64,000 bases of DNA from Polystyrenella longa (lineage in GTDB: Bacteria > Planctomycetota > Planctomycetia > Planctomycetales > Planctomycetaceae): the NCBI RefSeq assembly GCF_007750395.1, contig NZ_CP036281.1:3371001-3435000 (forward strand), in the 5' to 3' direction. Shown here one piece after another: positions 47,662-56,169 of the stretch (positions are counted from its first letter, which is position 1; each line of letters starts with the position of its first letter). The notes below the pieces were generated by a model. That model searched no databases. It was not told the DNA's origin and saw only the letters and a list, made by a program, of their open reading frames with translations. The position numbers and the translations under genes were made by a program.

Positions 47662-47956
47662 GGTATAACTCCGTCTGTTCTCTGAGCGGTTAAGAGGAAA
47701 ATATGACAACGTCATTCATCGACAAATCGATTGCATGCAGAGTGATGCCCTTGTCTCAGATGCGTTTTTCGGGTCCGTTTTAGTTTGGGAAGTGTATTTA
47801 CTATTATACGTCCCCGCATGCCGGGTTCCAATTCCACATTCGATTGAAACAGCGGTACGCTTCTATTTTCACGAATTGGGAATCGTGCCGATCCGAGCCC
47901 CTATTTCCATTCCATTTAATTCGTTTTTTGTATTCGAACCAAGGTCAGGATAACCA

Positions 47957-48967
47957 ATGCAAGCCGTCGTTTTCGAAGAACCGGGTGAACCCGCCGAAGT
48001 CCTCGCGTGCCAGGAGAAGCCAGTTCCAGAACCTGCTTCCGGTGAAGTACGCGTGAGAATGCTGTACAGCCCCGTCAATCCATCCGACTTGATGTTTATC
48101 CGAGGTCGCTATGGAATCAGACCAAACTTGCCAGCGACCCCAGGTTTCGAAGGAGTCGGCATAGTCGAAGCCTCAGGTGGTGGCTTGCTGGGAAAACTCG
48201 TCAAAGGCAAACGAGTGGTTGTCCTGAATAAAGATACGGGGAACTGGGCCGAACAGACTGTCGTCCCCGCCAAACAAGTGGTCCCCATTCCAGACGATTT
48301 ACCACTTGAGCAAGCGGCCATGTTCTTTGTTAATCCGGCGACGTCTTTTGTACTTACTCGAGAAGTACTGAAAGTCCCACAAGGTGGATGGCTACTGCAG
48401 ACGGCGGCAGGCTCTGCTTTGGGACAAATGATTATCCGTCTCAGTAAAGTCTTTGGATTCAAAACAATCAATGTTGTCCGAAGAGAAGCACAAGTGGAAG
48501 AACTGAAAGCACTCGGTGCCGATGCCGTTGTCTGTTACGACGGCAATCCGGAAGGTCGAGACAACTTTGTAAAGCAAGTGAAAGAGATCATCGGCAACCA
48601 GAAACTGAAATGTGCCATCGATCCCGTTGGAGGTTCAACCGGCTCCGCTGCGGCGGCTGCTCTGTCCGATAATGGCAAGTTGGTTGTGTATGGTTCCCTA
48701 TCGAATCAACCTATTGAAATGCACACGCGTCAGTTCATCACTCACAATGTTCGTATTGAGGGATTCTGGCTGTCCCGACACATGCAAGAGCTGAGTCTGC
48801 TGGGAAAACTATCGTTAGTCAAGAAGATCACCAAGTTGATGCGCGACAATACACTTCAAGCCGAAGTAGGAAATATATTCGAACTGGCTCAAATTAAAGA
48901 AGCCGTTCGAGAATCAGAAGCGGTCGGAAAATCCGGCAAGGTGCTCCTCAAGATTGCGGCGGAGTAA
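47957..48967 (+). CDS. MDR-family NADPH-dependent oxidoreductase (quinone/enoyl reductase-like)
   Basis: A 336-residue zinc-free medium-chain reductase. The N-terminal GroES-like domain carries SPVNPSDLMFIRGRYG and ATPGFEGVGIV. The Rossmann domain has QTAAGSALGQMIIRLSKVFG, in place of the usual AAAGGVG, and a VVRREAQVEELKALGAD segment that suggests NADPH use. The NPSDL and NPATSF segments resemble the mitochondrial enoyl-thioester reductase (ETR/MECR) group, so a role on 2-enoyl thioesters is possible; a quinone reductase is the alternative. Its 3' end overlaps the convergent small membrane gene by about 20 bp. Confidence 0.85.
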   Translation: MQAVVFEEPGEPAEVLACQEKPVPEPASGEVRVRMLYSPVNPSDLMFIRGRYGIRPNLPATPGFEGVGIVEASGGGLLGKLVKGKRVVVLNKDTGNWAEQTVVPAKQVVPIPDDLPLEQAAMFFVNPATSFVLTREVLKVPQGGWLLQTAAGSALGQMIIRLSKVFGFKTINVVRREAQVEELKALGADAVVCYDGNPEGRDNFVKQVKEIIGNQKLKCAIDPVGGSTGSAAAAALSDNGKLVVYGSLSNQPIEMHTRQFITHNVRIEGFWLSRHMQELSLLGKLSLVKKITKLMRDNTLQAEVGNIFELAQIKEAVRESEAVGKSGKVLLKIAAE

Positions 48968-49295
48968 CTTGTTCGGATGTTGCAGTCGCTGTCATGGAAT
49001 CAGTTTGATTATCCATCGCTTGGATCAAACCTAGCAGTTCACAGAATCCATGTTTTGCACGCGACACTAAAAAGAAAAAAGATGCAATTGAAATGGAGAT
49101 GATTAGGATTAACCACCAGTTTTCTACAAAGAGCGCAATTGCAATTCCCGAGATCAGAATGAAAAACGAGAGCTTAAATTGAATTCCTGCATACTGGCGG
49201 CTTTGCTCCACATCAATCTGTCTAATTTCTGACAGCATCTCCTGATGCCGAGAGGAAAGTGGAGTGGAATGATTTTCGTTTTTTTCAGGCGACAT
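48948..49295 (-). CDS. Small two-helix membrane protein, unknown function
   Basis: A 115-residue protein. A polar, coiled-coil-like N terminus (about 1-35, RHQEMLSEIRQIDVEQSRQYAG) is followed by two adjacent transmembrane helices (about 42-60 and 63-80) and a short cytoplasmic tail. I do not recognise a family. The layout resembles small regulators or subunits of membrane complexes. It overlaps tail-to-tail with the MDR reductase gene, which is unusual for this loosely packed genome. Confidence 0.6.
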   Translation of the reverse strand: MSPEKNENHSTPLSSRHQEMLSEIRQIDVEQSRQYAGIQFKLSFFILISGIAIALFVENWWLILIISISIASFFFLVSRAKHGFCELLGLIQAMDNQTDSMTATATSEQVTPPQS

Positions 49296-49727
49296 GGTTC
49301 GTGCTGATCTGTGATAAATAAAGGTTTCCCGACTTCAATCTTCATTTGCAAAATCTGCAATTCGATTGATATTTCAAGATAACCGAAATCACTTCATAAA
49401 CGAAGTGCGCCCCCACTGACCGTTCACTGAAAAGTCTCGCTACCAAAAATAATTGCCCGTGGAGTTGATCAAACTCCACGGGCAAAATCTCTATCACAAC
49501 GCCGCCGGAATATACACATATAATTGGCGGTGCATAAGAATATCTTACCATTTGTTGTCTGAGTTGTTAGCGTGAATGGCCTGCAATTTCGGGATTCACG
49601 AAAAACTCAAACTACCGCTATTACTGCCGCATATCAGTGATATCACTGAATTTATTGCGTAACGTTCTCTTGTCACTGTGAAACGAATTCCGAATCTATT
49701 TTCTCCGAAATTCGAAAGCAGAGTGAT
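49296..49727. other. Gene-free region (432 bp) with terminator
   Basis: It lies between the small membrane gene and the FAD oxidoreductase, both leftward. Its main feature is the strong terminator at 49453-49485. AT-rich DNA near 49600-49680 includes two short ATCA/TGAT-like repeats (TCAGTGATATCACTGA) at about 49635. No gene was recognised. Confidence 0.45.
49453..49485 (-). terminator. Intrinsic terminator of the FAD oxidoreductase gene
   Basis: A perfect 14-bp stem (49453-49466 with 49472-49485) has a 5-nt loop and is followed on the minus strand by TTATTTTT. It is about 240 bp downstream of the oxidoreductase stop. Confidence 0.8.
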
Positions 49728-51806
49728 CTACTTAACCAGGATAAATTGAACCGCATCCGCGATGACATGACCATCTGTACCGGCGTTAGAAATCATCACT
49801 TTTCCGGTCGTTCCTTTTTCAAACTGAAACGTCCCTAATGTCTGATACGGTTTATTCTGAGGATTTGTTCTCTGGTTGATTACCATATTTTCCTCGCCAC
49901 CAGCGAAGGTGACCTTCACAGGAACATTTGACGCTCGATTCCCCTGAGGTGGGAAGTAAAGGCGAACAAGATACTCGCCTGATGTTTTGATTTCCGGTAT
50001 CCAGGTTACGGTTTTATCTCCTTTGCCTGAATCTGAATCGTGGGCGTAGTAGGCTCCCACGAAAACAGGCGAACTTCTGCTGAATTTCCAGGATCCTTTT
50101 CGAATTGCGTCCGTATCATCCAATACGATCCCTTCAAGATCTGTCAGTGAAATGGGTGGGGTTTTCCGCTCACCCGTCCAGGCCAGCACCTGTTTGTCTT
50201 CCTTAAGTTTGTTCTGCAGCTCCTTGATACTGATATCCTGAACGTCGACCTTGGCGTCGATTGCCTGCATGGCGGCTGTCGCTGCTGATTGCCCCAATAC
50301 CATAAAGACTGGTTCCATACGAATCGAACCGTAGGCGATGTGAGATGCCGACAGGCACATCGGTACCAGCAGGTTTCGACATTCCGATTTTCGCGGACGA
50401 ATCGATCTATAGGAGATGGGATAAGGAGAGAATCCCCCGACTTGAACGTCTCCTTCATTGATGACGTGGCCATCAACGATATGCCGTTGGATATTGTGAG
50501 AATCCATTGTGTAGGCGGCCAGCCCCACCGCGTCCTTAGGAACTGTTCGTCCTTGGCAGTCGTGCTGCGTCATCACATAGTCTGATATCAGACGACGGGC
50601 TTCGCGAATGTATAATTGATGTGGCCAGTTGTTATGGTCAGTGAATTCATCTTTGGCCGGTTTCAATCGCTGAAAATGTTCACGGACTTCTTCGGGTACA
50701 CGTGCATGATTGGCGAGGCTCCACATCAGACCCTGCTGATAAATCAAATGCTGGCGAAAGATTTCGTCTCGTTCCTCATAGGAAGCATTCGGATAATCGA
50801 AGTTCATTCCGATGTAGTCCGTGGAGATTGCGTAATTGTTATTCGTATCCGTCTTGCGGTTCGGCATGAAGATAGGATTCCAGGGAATACGACGGTCACC
50901 CGCTTCGAAATTACGGAACAGTAACTCGTACTGCAGCGGATCGTATTCTTCCGGTTTAACCCAATCCGCCTGGTTTTCAACAGCGTCGGTCGTACACATT
51001 CGAAAACAATAGGCCTGAACTCGATGATCACCGGTGCCGTCTACTGCGAGCGGTTCCGGATTGATTCCTGGAAGAACTCCCGAAGCCGAATTACCTGGCT
51101 TAATATACGGATCGACTTCGTGTTCGAATTGATGAGAGACCGCGTTTTTCGTTTGGATCCCGTTCAGAGTTTCCCCATAGGTCGCATTCGCTTCACGTCC
51201 CACATGAAACGAGACACCAGCCACTGCCATTAAGTCGCCTTCGTAGGTGGTATCGAGGAACATGTGCCCAGAAATGCGTTTCCCACTTTCCATGACAATC
51301 TGCTGGATCGCCCCCTGCTCCATGACCACTCCCGATTTCAGATCGAGTCTTTCACCAGATAAAACTGGAACATCGGCTTCTTTAAGCATCTCGTTGAAAA
51401 TTAGCTCGGCAACGTGAGGTTCGAATTTCCACATCGCTTCATCACTCGAGTTATACCCTTTGAAGTCACTGGGCTTTTCCTGTTTCCAATTCGACTGGGT
51501 ATCATAGTATTTCTTGATGTTCTGATAGAATTCGAGTGAAATCCCGCCGATGGCACCTTTGTTTCCTATGTCGGTTGCACCCAGTCCTCCAGAACTTAAA
51601 CCGCCCAGATGTTCGGTTGGTTCAATCAACAATACAGACTTGTCCATTCGACTGGCCTGAATTGCGGCTGCAATTCCACCGGAAGTGCCTCCGTAAACTA
51701 CTAGGTCATACTTCTGGTCCAAGTCCGGTTTCGTCTCTGCAAACGTGGAAGTCGTCAGCAGGGAGAACATGCAAGTCACTATTAATAAGTTGAACAATCG
51801 GTTCAT
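49728..51806 (-). CDS. Secreted FAD-dependent oxidoreductase with C-terminal golvesin/CBM-like domain
   Basis: A 692-residue flavoprotein. A Sec-type signal (about 1-23, ending TSTFA) without a twin-arginine motif is followed by the FAD-binding start YDLVVYGGTSGGIAAAIQASR (33-53) and LIEPTEHLGGLSSGG. The FAD-dependent domain runs to about 560 and includes FLDTTYEGDLMAVAG and a CQGRTVPKD segment. The last 120 residues are a beta-sandwich resembling golvesin-like or carbohydrate-binding modules. Its substrate is unknown; sugars or alcohols are plausible. It follows 98 bp downstream of the PVC-type cytochrome gene on the same strand, suggesting electron transfer between the two. Confidence 0.88.
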   Translation of the reverse strand: MNRLFNLLIVTCMFSLLTTSTFAETKPDLDQKYDLVVYGGTSGGIAAAIQASRMDKSVLLIEPTEHLGGLSSGGLGATDIGNKGAIGGISLEFYQNIKKYYDTQSNWKQEKPSDFKGYNSSDEAMWKFEPHVAELIFNEMLKEADVPVLSGERLDLKSGVVMEQGAIQQIVMESGKRISGHMFLDTTYEGDLMAVAGVSFHVGREANATYGETLNGIQTKNAVSHQFEHEVDPYIKPGNSASGVLPGINPEPLAVDGTGDHRVQAYCFRMCTTDAVENQADWVKPEEYDPLQYELLFRNFEAGDRRIPWNPIFMPNRKTDTNNNYAISTDYIGMNFDYPNASYEERDEIFRQHLIYQQGLMWSLANHARVPEEVREHFQRLKPAKDEFTDHNNWPHQLYIREARRLISDYVMTQHDCQGRTVPKDAVGLAAYTMDSHNIQRHIVDGHVINEGDVQVGGFSPYPISYRSIRPRKSECRNLLVPMCLSASHIAYGSIRMEPVFMVLGQSAATAAMQAIDAKVDVQDISIKELQNKLKEDKQVLAWTGERKTPPISLTDLEGIVLDDTDAIRKGSWKFSRSSPVFVGAYYAHDSDSGKGDKTVTWIPEIKTSGEYLVRLYFPPQGNRASNVPVKVTFAGGEENMVINQRTNPQNKPYQTLGTFQFEKGTTGKVMISNAGTDGHVIADAVQFILVK

Positions 51807-51904
51807 AGTTTTATGTTTCTTTTTGGTCTGTTTAGAATCGTCGATCCATGCAGTCAGGAATTACGGATCGCACAACAAGTACAAGAATATTGAAAGTGGT
51901 CCGC

Positions 51905-54900
51905 TTAATTAAGCGGTTGATTCGCCTCAATGGGAATCTGGCCATCCAAGTATCGCCAGTTCTTGAGAAAGCTGATTAAATCGGCCATCTGATCAACAGT
52001 GATATTCTGTTCCAAACCGGTCGGCATCAGCGAGACACCGTCCGCTTTGATTAGCTCGATATCTTCCCGTAACAGGGAGACTTCTTTTGCTTCCGGCTGT
52101 TTAAGTATAATGGAAGTCGATGTCTCACTCGTAATGATTCCGGTGTGAATCTGTCCTTCAGTAGTCAACACGGTGTAACTGAAATAGTTGTTATCCACAG
52201 CCCGATTGGGATCCAGAATGTCAGTCAGATACTGAATTGGTTTTCTCACTCGTGAATCGGATATATCAGGAGCGACATCGACTCCAATGTCTCCCACCTT
52301 GTGACAAGAAGAACAGACCTTGGCGAAGACGACCTTTCCTCGCTTGGCATCCGCATCTTTGGCCAGTGAGGCCTGATACCGTTCGATCACTTTGGTGCGA
52401 TCAGCAGAGATGTTGGACTTGAGAAGTTCCTGAGCACGCGATTTGATTTCGGCGTTCGCGTGATTCATTAAGGCCTTCTGTTGATTTTGATCCAATTCTG
52501 CGGCGCGGATTTTCTTTCCTTCAATCTCGTCGAACAATGTCTGAATACGTTCTTGATCTCGCAGAAGGTAAGCCAGGATGGCACGTCTAATCCGTGGCGA
52601 CGCAAGTTCATATTCGTCGAGCAGAAACTCAACAGGTTCTGTTCCAGGATGAGCACCCAGAATTTCCAGGGTCTGCTGTTGAAGAGCTTGATTGTTGGTT
52701 GTATCAAGCAGGCTCGTCAGCACAGGGACAGTTTCTGCACTTGGCGTATAGATCAACAGCGGTAATGCCGCCTGTGATAGTGCTGTTTCTCCCTGTTCAG
52801 AACCCACGAGTTCCACGAGTTGGACCCACATCTGATCCAACTCAGTTTGGGATTCCTCCGAAAGGTATTCAGACAGTGTGGAAATTGCTTTCCGTTCTCC
52901 ACGCGTCTGGTAACCGGTCAGGAATGATTTCAGACTTTCCATCACAACCAGTTTGCTGGAAGACCGTGATTGCTGGAAGAGATCGATTAACAGTTTCAGA
53001 ACCTGTGAGACTTCGTGCGGATCTTTGTTTGCTCCGACGATCAACGCCAATTCCGCAAAGAAGTTCTGCTGCATGGCAGACGGTGCCTGTTCACTGTTCG
53101 TGATCTTCTGTAGCAATCCTCCCAGCATTTCTCCTTCAAGGTTCGTTGCGGAGCTAATTATGGCGGCACGAGTCCACTGGTCAAGCACCCCATTGCTGAC
53201 AACCTGTGTCAGCAATTGTTGTCGAAATGTCGAATCTTCTCCCGCACCGGAAGAAAGCGCGTATTGGAATAGTGTGCGAGAGTCTCCCTCGCTGGCAGTA
53301 TCCAGCATAGCCTGCTGTAGCTCGGGTACTTTGGCCAGGAATGTTTCTGACAGGAGAGCTGCATGCTCACGAACTCGAGGATGCTTATCCTGGAATGCAG
53401 TTAACAGGTCTTCTTTAGCCAATTGGTTTAAGCCAGCCAATGTGTGAAGAACTTGTACTCGACCCTCAGGAGAAACAGCTTCTTTCAACGATCTACGAAG
53501 CTCGTGCTCCAGTCCAGCGGGTTGCTCTTCAAAGATAAGCCGCGCGGCCGTACTTCTTTGCCAACTGTTTGGAGAAACAATGGCCGATAGTAATGCGGAT
53601 TGATTCGTTCGATCGATTGTTCGTGTCAGATCCGAATCTGTTTTCTTCTTCGGAACCACACGGTAGATACGTCCCAGATCATCGCCGTATCGTTCATCCG
53701 GACGATTTTTCAGTTCATCGGGTACCCAATGCGGGTGTTCAATCACAGCGCGATACATATCGCAGATGTATAAGGCTCCATCCGGCCCCGTCTGCACATT
53801 GACGGGGCGAAACCATTCGTCTCTGCTGGCGAGGAATTCAGTCTGTTCGCGGCCATAATGGGAAGAAAAGGTTGCTCCGGAAGGGGTGAATACATCCCGG
53901 TGAACCAGATTACCTGTCGGTTCGCAAGTGAAACTGTTTCCATAGAACTCTGCTGGCAGACGAGTCCCTTCATACCGATGAACTCCACAAGCGGCAGTAA
54001 ATTGTCCCGCGTGCAAGTTCGAAGTCGTCCATGCCCGGGTGATAGCGTACACGCGCGATTCGCCTCCGGCAGGAGAGACATCGTTTACCGTCGTAGGAAC
54101 GATCAATTGAGGATTCCGCGCCAGGTAATGGTCTTCAAGCAAGACCTGCATGCAGGGATTGCGGTTACTACAGATATAACGGGAGCCGTTGGAGTCAATC
54201 GTCAACCCGAATTGACCGTTGCCCGCAACCGTTTCATATTCGCCCGTTTCGGGGTCGAATCGAAAGTCTTTTCCCCTTAATGAAAGCGGAACCGACTTCG
54301 CTTGATCGGCCCAGGCAGGATTCACATTCCGTACCTCTCCACCACGCAGCCCATTGGAAATGTAAACTTTATTATCGAGCCCAAAGGTGGGATGATTCGC
54401 ACGCAACTGGGTGTTCTCTTCTGCGAAACCGACAAACCAGGTTTCTTTCACATCCGCTTTGCCATCTTGATCGGTATCTTTAAGATAGACGACTTCACCA
54501 GACAGAGTTGCAATCAGTCCTTCTTTCCAGGGAAGAACCCCGGTTACAAAGAGGAGTTTATCCGCGAATACAGTACTTGTTTCATAATACCCGTCTTGAT
54601 CTTCATCCCGCAGTTTGCGAATTCGCGACATCGGGACTTCGTCGGCGGATTTGGGACCAAGCGGATAGTCGATCATTTCAACGACCCACATGTTGCCCAG
54701 TTCATCAAAGCGAATGGCGACAGGGTCGATGACTTCGGGTTCTGACGCGACCAGTTCGAGTTGGAGATCAGGATGCAGCTCGAAGCTGCTTAGTGATTCC
54801 TCCGGAGTCAGAGGACTGTCAACCAGTGGAGAAGACGTCTCGGTGTCTGTTTTTGTTGTTTCTTCGGAATCAGCTCGACCGCTGAACAGAATCAGAACGG

Positions 54901-54964
54901 CGGAACTGACAAACAAAACCGAAAGAAGATGATAACGAATCAACAGGCGAGCGTGAGAATGCAT
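51905..54964 (-). CDS. PVC-type heme-binding CxxCH dehydrogenase-like protein with HEAT repeats
   Basis: A 1019-residue secreted protein. The ATG at 54964 gives a clear signal segment (about 8-28); a start at 55066 would precede it with 34 polar residues. The N-terminal part (about 60-430) is the membrane-bound dehydrogenase beta-propeller typical of PVC bacteria (WVVEMIDYPLG, GPDGALYICDMYRAVIEHPHW). HEAT-like repeats follow (about 450-850). The C-terminal cytochrome domain has CSSCHKVG near 895-900 and the YLTDILDPNRAVDNNY pattern of the Pirellula/Verrucomicrobium heme-binding family. It should be a periplasmic c-type cytochrome with a sugar-dehydrogenase-like propeller; the substrate is unknown. 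The FAD oxidoreductase follows. Confidence 0.93.
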   Translation of the reverse strand: MHSHARLLIRYHLLSVLFVSSAVLILFSGRADSEETTKTDTETSSPLVDSPLTPEESLSSFELHPDLQLELVASEPEVIDPVAIRFDELGNMWVVEMIDYPLGPKSADEVPMSRIRKLRDEDQDGYYETSTVFADKLLFVTGVLPWKEGLIATLSGEVVYLKDTDQDGKADVKETWFVGFAEENTQLRANHPTFGLDNKVYISNGLRGGEVRNVNPAWADQAKSVPLSLRGKDFRFDPETGEYETVAGNGQFGLTIDSNGSRYICSNRNPCMQVLLEDHYLARNPQLIVPTTVNDVSPAGGESRVYAITRAWTTSNLHAGQFTAACGVHRYEGTRLPAEFYGNSFTCEPTGNLVHRDVFTPSGATFSSHYGREQTEFLASRDEWFRPVNVQTGPDGALYICDMYRAVIEHPHWVPDELKNRPDERYGDDLGRIYRVVPKKKTDSDLTRTIDRTNQSALLSAIVSPNSWQRSTAARLIFEEQPAGLEHELRRSLKEAVSPEGRVQVLHTLAGLNQLAKEDLLTAFQDKHPRVREHAALLSETFLAKVPELQQAMLDTASEGDSRTLFQYALSSGAGEDSTFRQQLLTQVVSNGVLDQWTRAAIISSATNLEGEMLGGLLQKITNSEQAPSAMQQNFFAELALIVGANKDPHEVSQVLKLLIDLFQQSRSSSKLVVMESLKSFLTGYQTRGERKAISTLSEYLSEESQTELDQMWVQLVELVGSEQGETALSQAALPLLIYTPSAETVPVLTSLLDTTNNQALQQQTLEILGAHPGTEPVEFLLDEYELASPRIRRAILAYLLRDQERIQTLFDEIEGKKIRAAELDQNQQKALMNHANAEIKSRAQELLKSNISADRTKVIERYQASLAKDADAKRGKVVFAKVCSSCHKVGDIGVDVAPDISDSRVRKPIQYLTDILDPNRAVDNNYFSYTVLTTEGQIHTGIITSETSTSIILKQPEAKEVSLLREDIELIKADGVSLMPTGLEQNITVDQMADLISFLKNWRYLDGQIPIEANQPLN

Positions 54965-55214
54965 GTAAATATCCAAGTCGATGCTGGTCAGTGAGGCGTG
55001 TTTGTCGAACCGATGTTCGCCGCTCTTAAAAGAGAATTGAGGGAACTGGGAATAAGTCCGATCCATCTTCTCTCAGCGGATCATTTATTCTAAAACTGAA
55101 ACCAGCGAATGGGCAGGTACTCCTAAGGTTTTTCTTAACGAGTTTTTCAGATAAAATCATAGCGTATTCATAGCCTTGAATTTAATCTATCTTCTTTAGC
55201 TACAGGCATTCCCA

Positions 55215-55694
55215 ATGGCCGTATTGCGTCAACTCTCTTTTGTGCTTTCCCGCTTGCTCATTTCAGGCTGGGTCGGGGCGGCCGCCCTGTTCGTCGTCAC
55301 CAGCGTGGCCGAGCAAACTAATTCCGAATTTGATTCGATGGTGAGAGACCAGCTGGCGTTGATCCGGTTCCCTTATTACTACCTGTTTGGATTCATCATG
55401 GTTGGAGGGAGCTTAGGCAGCTTGCTCTTCTCGGATCGCTCCCAGTATTGGATGCGGTGGTGGATCTCCGTGGGGCTGCTATCGCTCACGCTCATCATCA
55501 TGCTGGTCGATTACTTCGCCATATTTATGCCGCTCAAGGACATCTTGAGCGATGCCGGTGGAGCAAAGCCACAGGAATTCGTAGCGTACCACGAGTATTC
55601 TGAGAAGATCAACATGCTGCACGTGACGTTGTCACTGATTTGCGCATGCATCCTCTGTTCTGTGGGCATGGGAAAAAGCAAGGCGCGGTCCTGA
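55215..55694 (+). CDS. Four-helix membrane protein, unknown function (DUF4149-like)
   Basis: A 159-residue protein with four predicted transmembrane helices (about 10-28, 52-70, 81-105 and 134-152) and short loops. The layout, with an acidic loop after the first helix and HEYSEKINMLHVTLSL before the last, resembles DUF4149/TMEM205-like proteins, whose function is unknown. This assignment is from pattern only. It is divergent from the PVC cytochrome gene and convergent with the 136-residue membrane protein. Confidence 0.65.
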   Translation: MAVLRQLSFVLSRLLISGWVGAAALFVVTSVAEQTNSEFDSMVRDQLALIRFPYYYLFGFIMVGGSLGSLLFSDRSQYWMRWWISVGLLSLTLIIMLVDYFAIFMPLKDILSDAGGAKPQEFVAYHEYSEKINMLHVTLSLICACILCSVGMGKSKARS

Positions 55695-55757
55695 GAGGAT
55701 CGCCGGCAGTATTGGCTCTTGTCATATAGAGGGATCAGGCCATTCTCAAAGACCGCT

Positions 55758-56168
55758 TCAGGCCGAGATGTCGCCGTATAGTTTTCGGTAGAGCGCGGTG
55801 TACTCTTTATTGACGTGCGCCCCTTTTCCCTTCAACTTCAACAGCGGGCGATTGTCGATGAAGATCCGTGCCGGATTAGCGACTTTATTCAAGACAGCCA
55901 CTTGTTGAATCAGTTTTCGTTCGTTGCGGGATAAACGGTGTACCCGACACAGTTGATCGAAAATACTCGCCTGAGGAGAATCGTCCGCGACTCCCGAAAC
56001 CTTCTTGACCTTCTTTTCAATTTGAGGAAGGAACTTCCAAACAATAAGAAATACAATCGGTAGGACGGCAAGGTACCAATACTCCATAATCGAACTGGAC
56101 CTGATACTGTAACCATTCAGGCTTCGCTGGACTCGATTAAATTGCATGAATAACGTCATCATGTCCAT
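55758..56168 (-). CDS. Small membrane protein coupled to a HEAT-repeat protein, unknown function
   Basis: A 136-residue protein. The ATG at 56168 sits one base after the stop of the HEAT-repeat gene, so translational coupling is likely; an in-frame ATG 45 bp upstream would overlap that gene. A single transmembrane helix (about 31-46) is followed by a basic stretch (QIEKKVKKVSG) and a C-terminal domain with a helical FDQLCRVHRLSRNERKLIQQVAVLN segment and a FIDNRPLL motif. I do not recognise the family. It is probably an inner-membrane protein with a cytoplasmic helical domain working with its neighbour. Confidence 0.65.
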   Translation of the reverse strand: MDMMTLFMQFNRVQRSLNGYSIRSSSIMEYWYLAVLPIVFLIVWKFLPQIEKKVKKVSGVADDSPQASIFDQLCRVHRLSRNERKLIQQVAVLNKVANPARIFIDNRPLLKLKGKGAHVNKEYTALYRKLYGDISA

Positions 56169-56169
56169 C

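Noticed and set aside
52594-53103. 169-codon plus-strand frame antisense to the PVC cytochrome gene
   Set aside because: It is a shadow of the HEAT-repeat region of a real gene.
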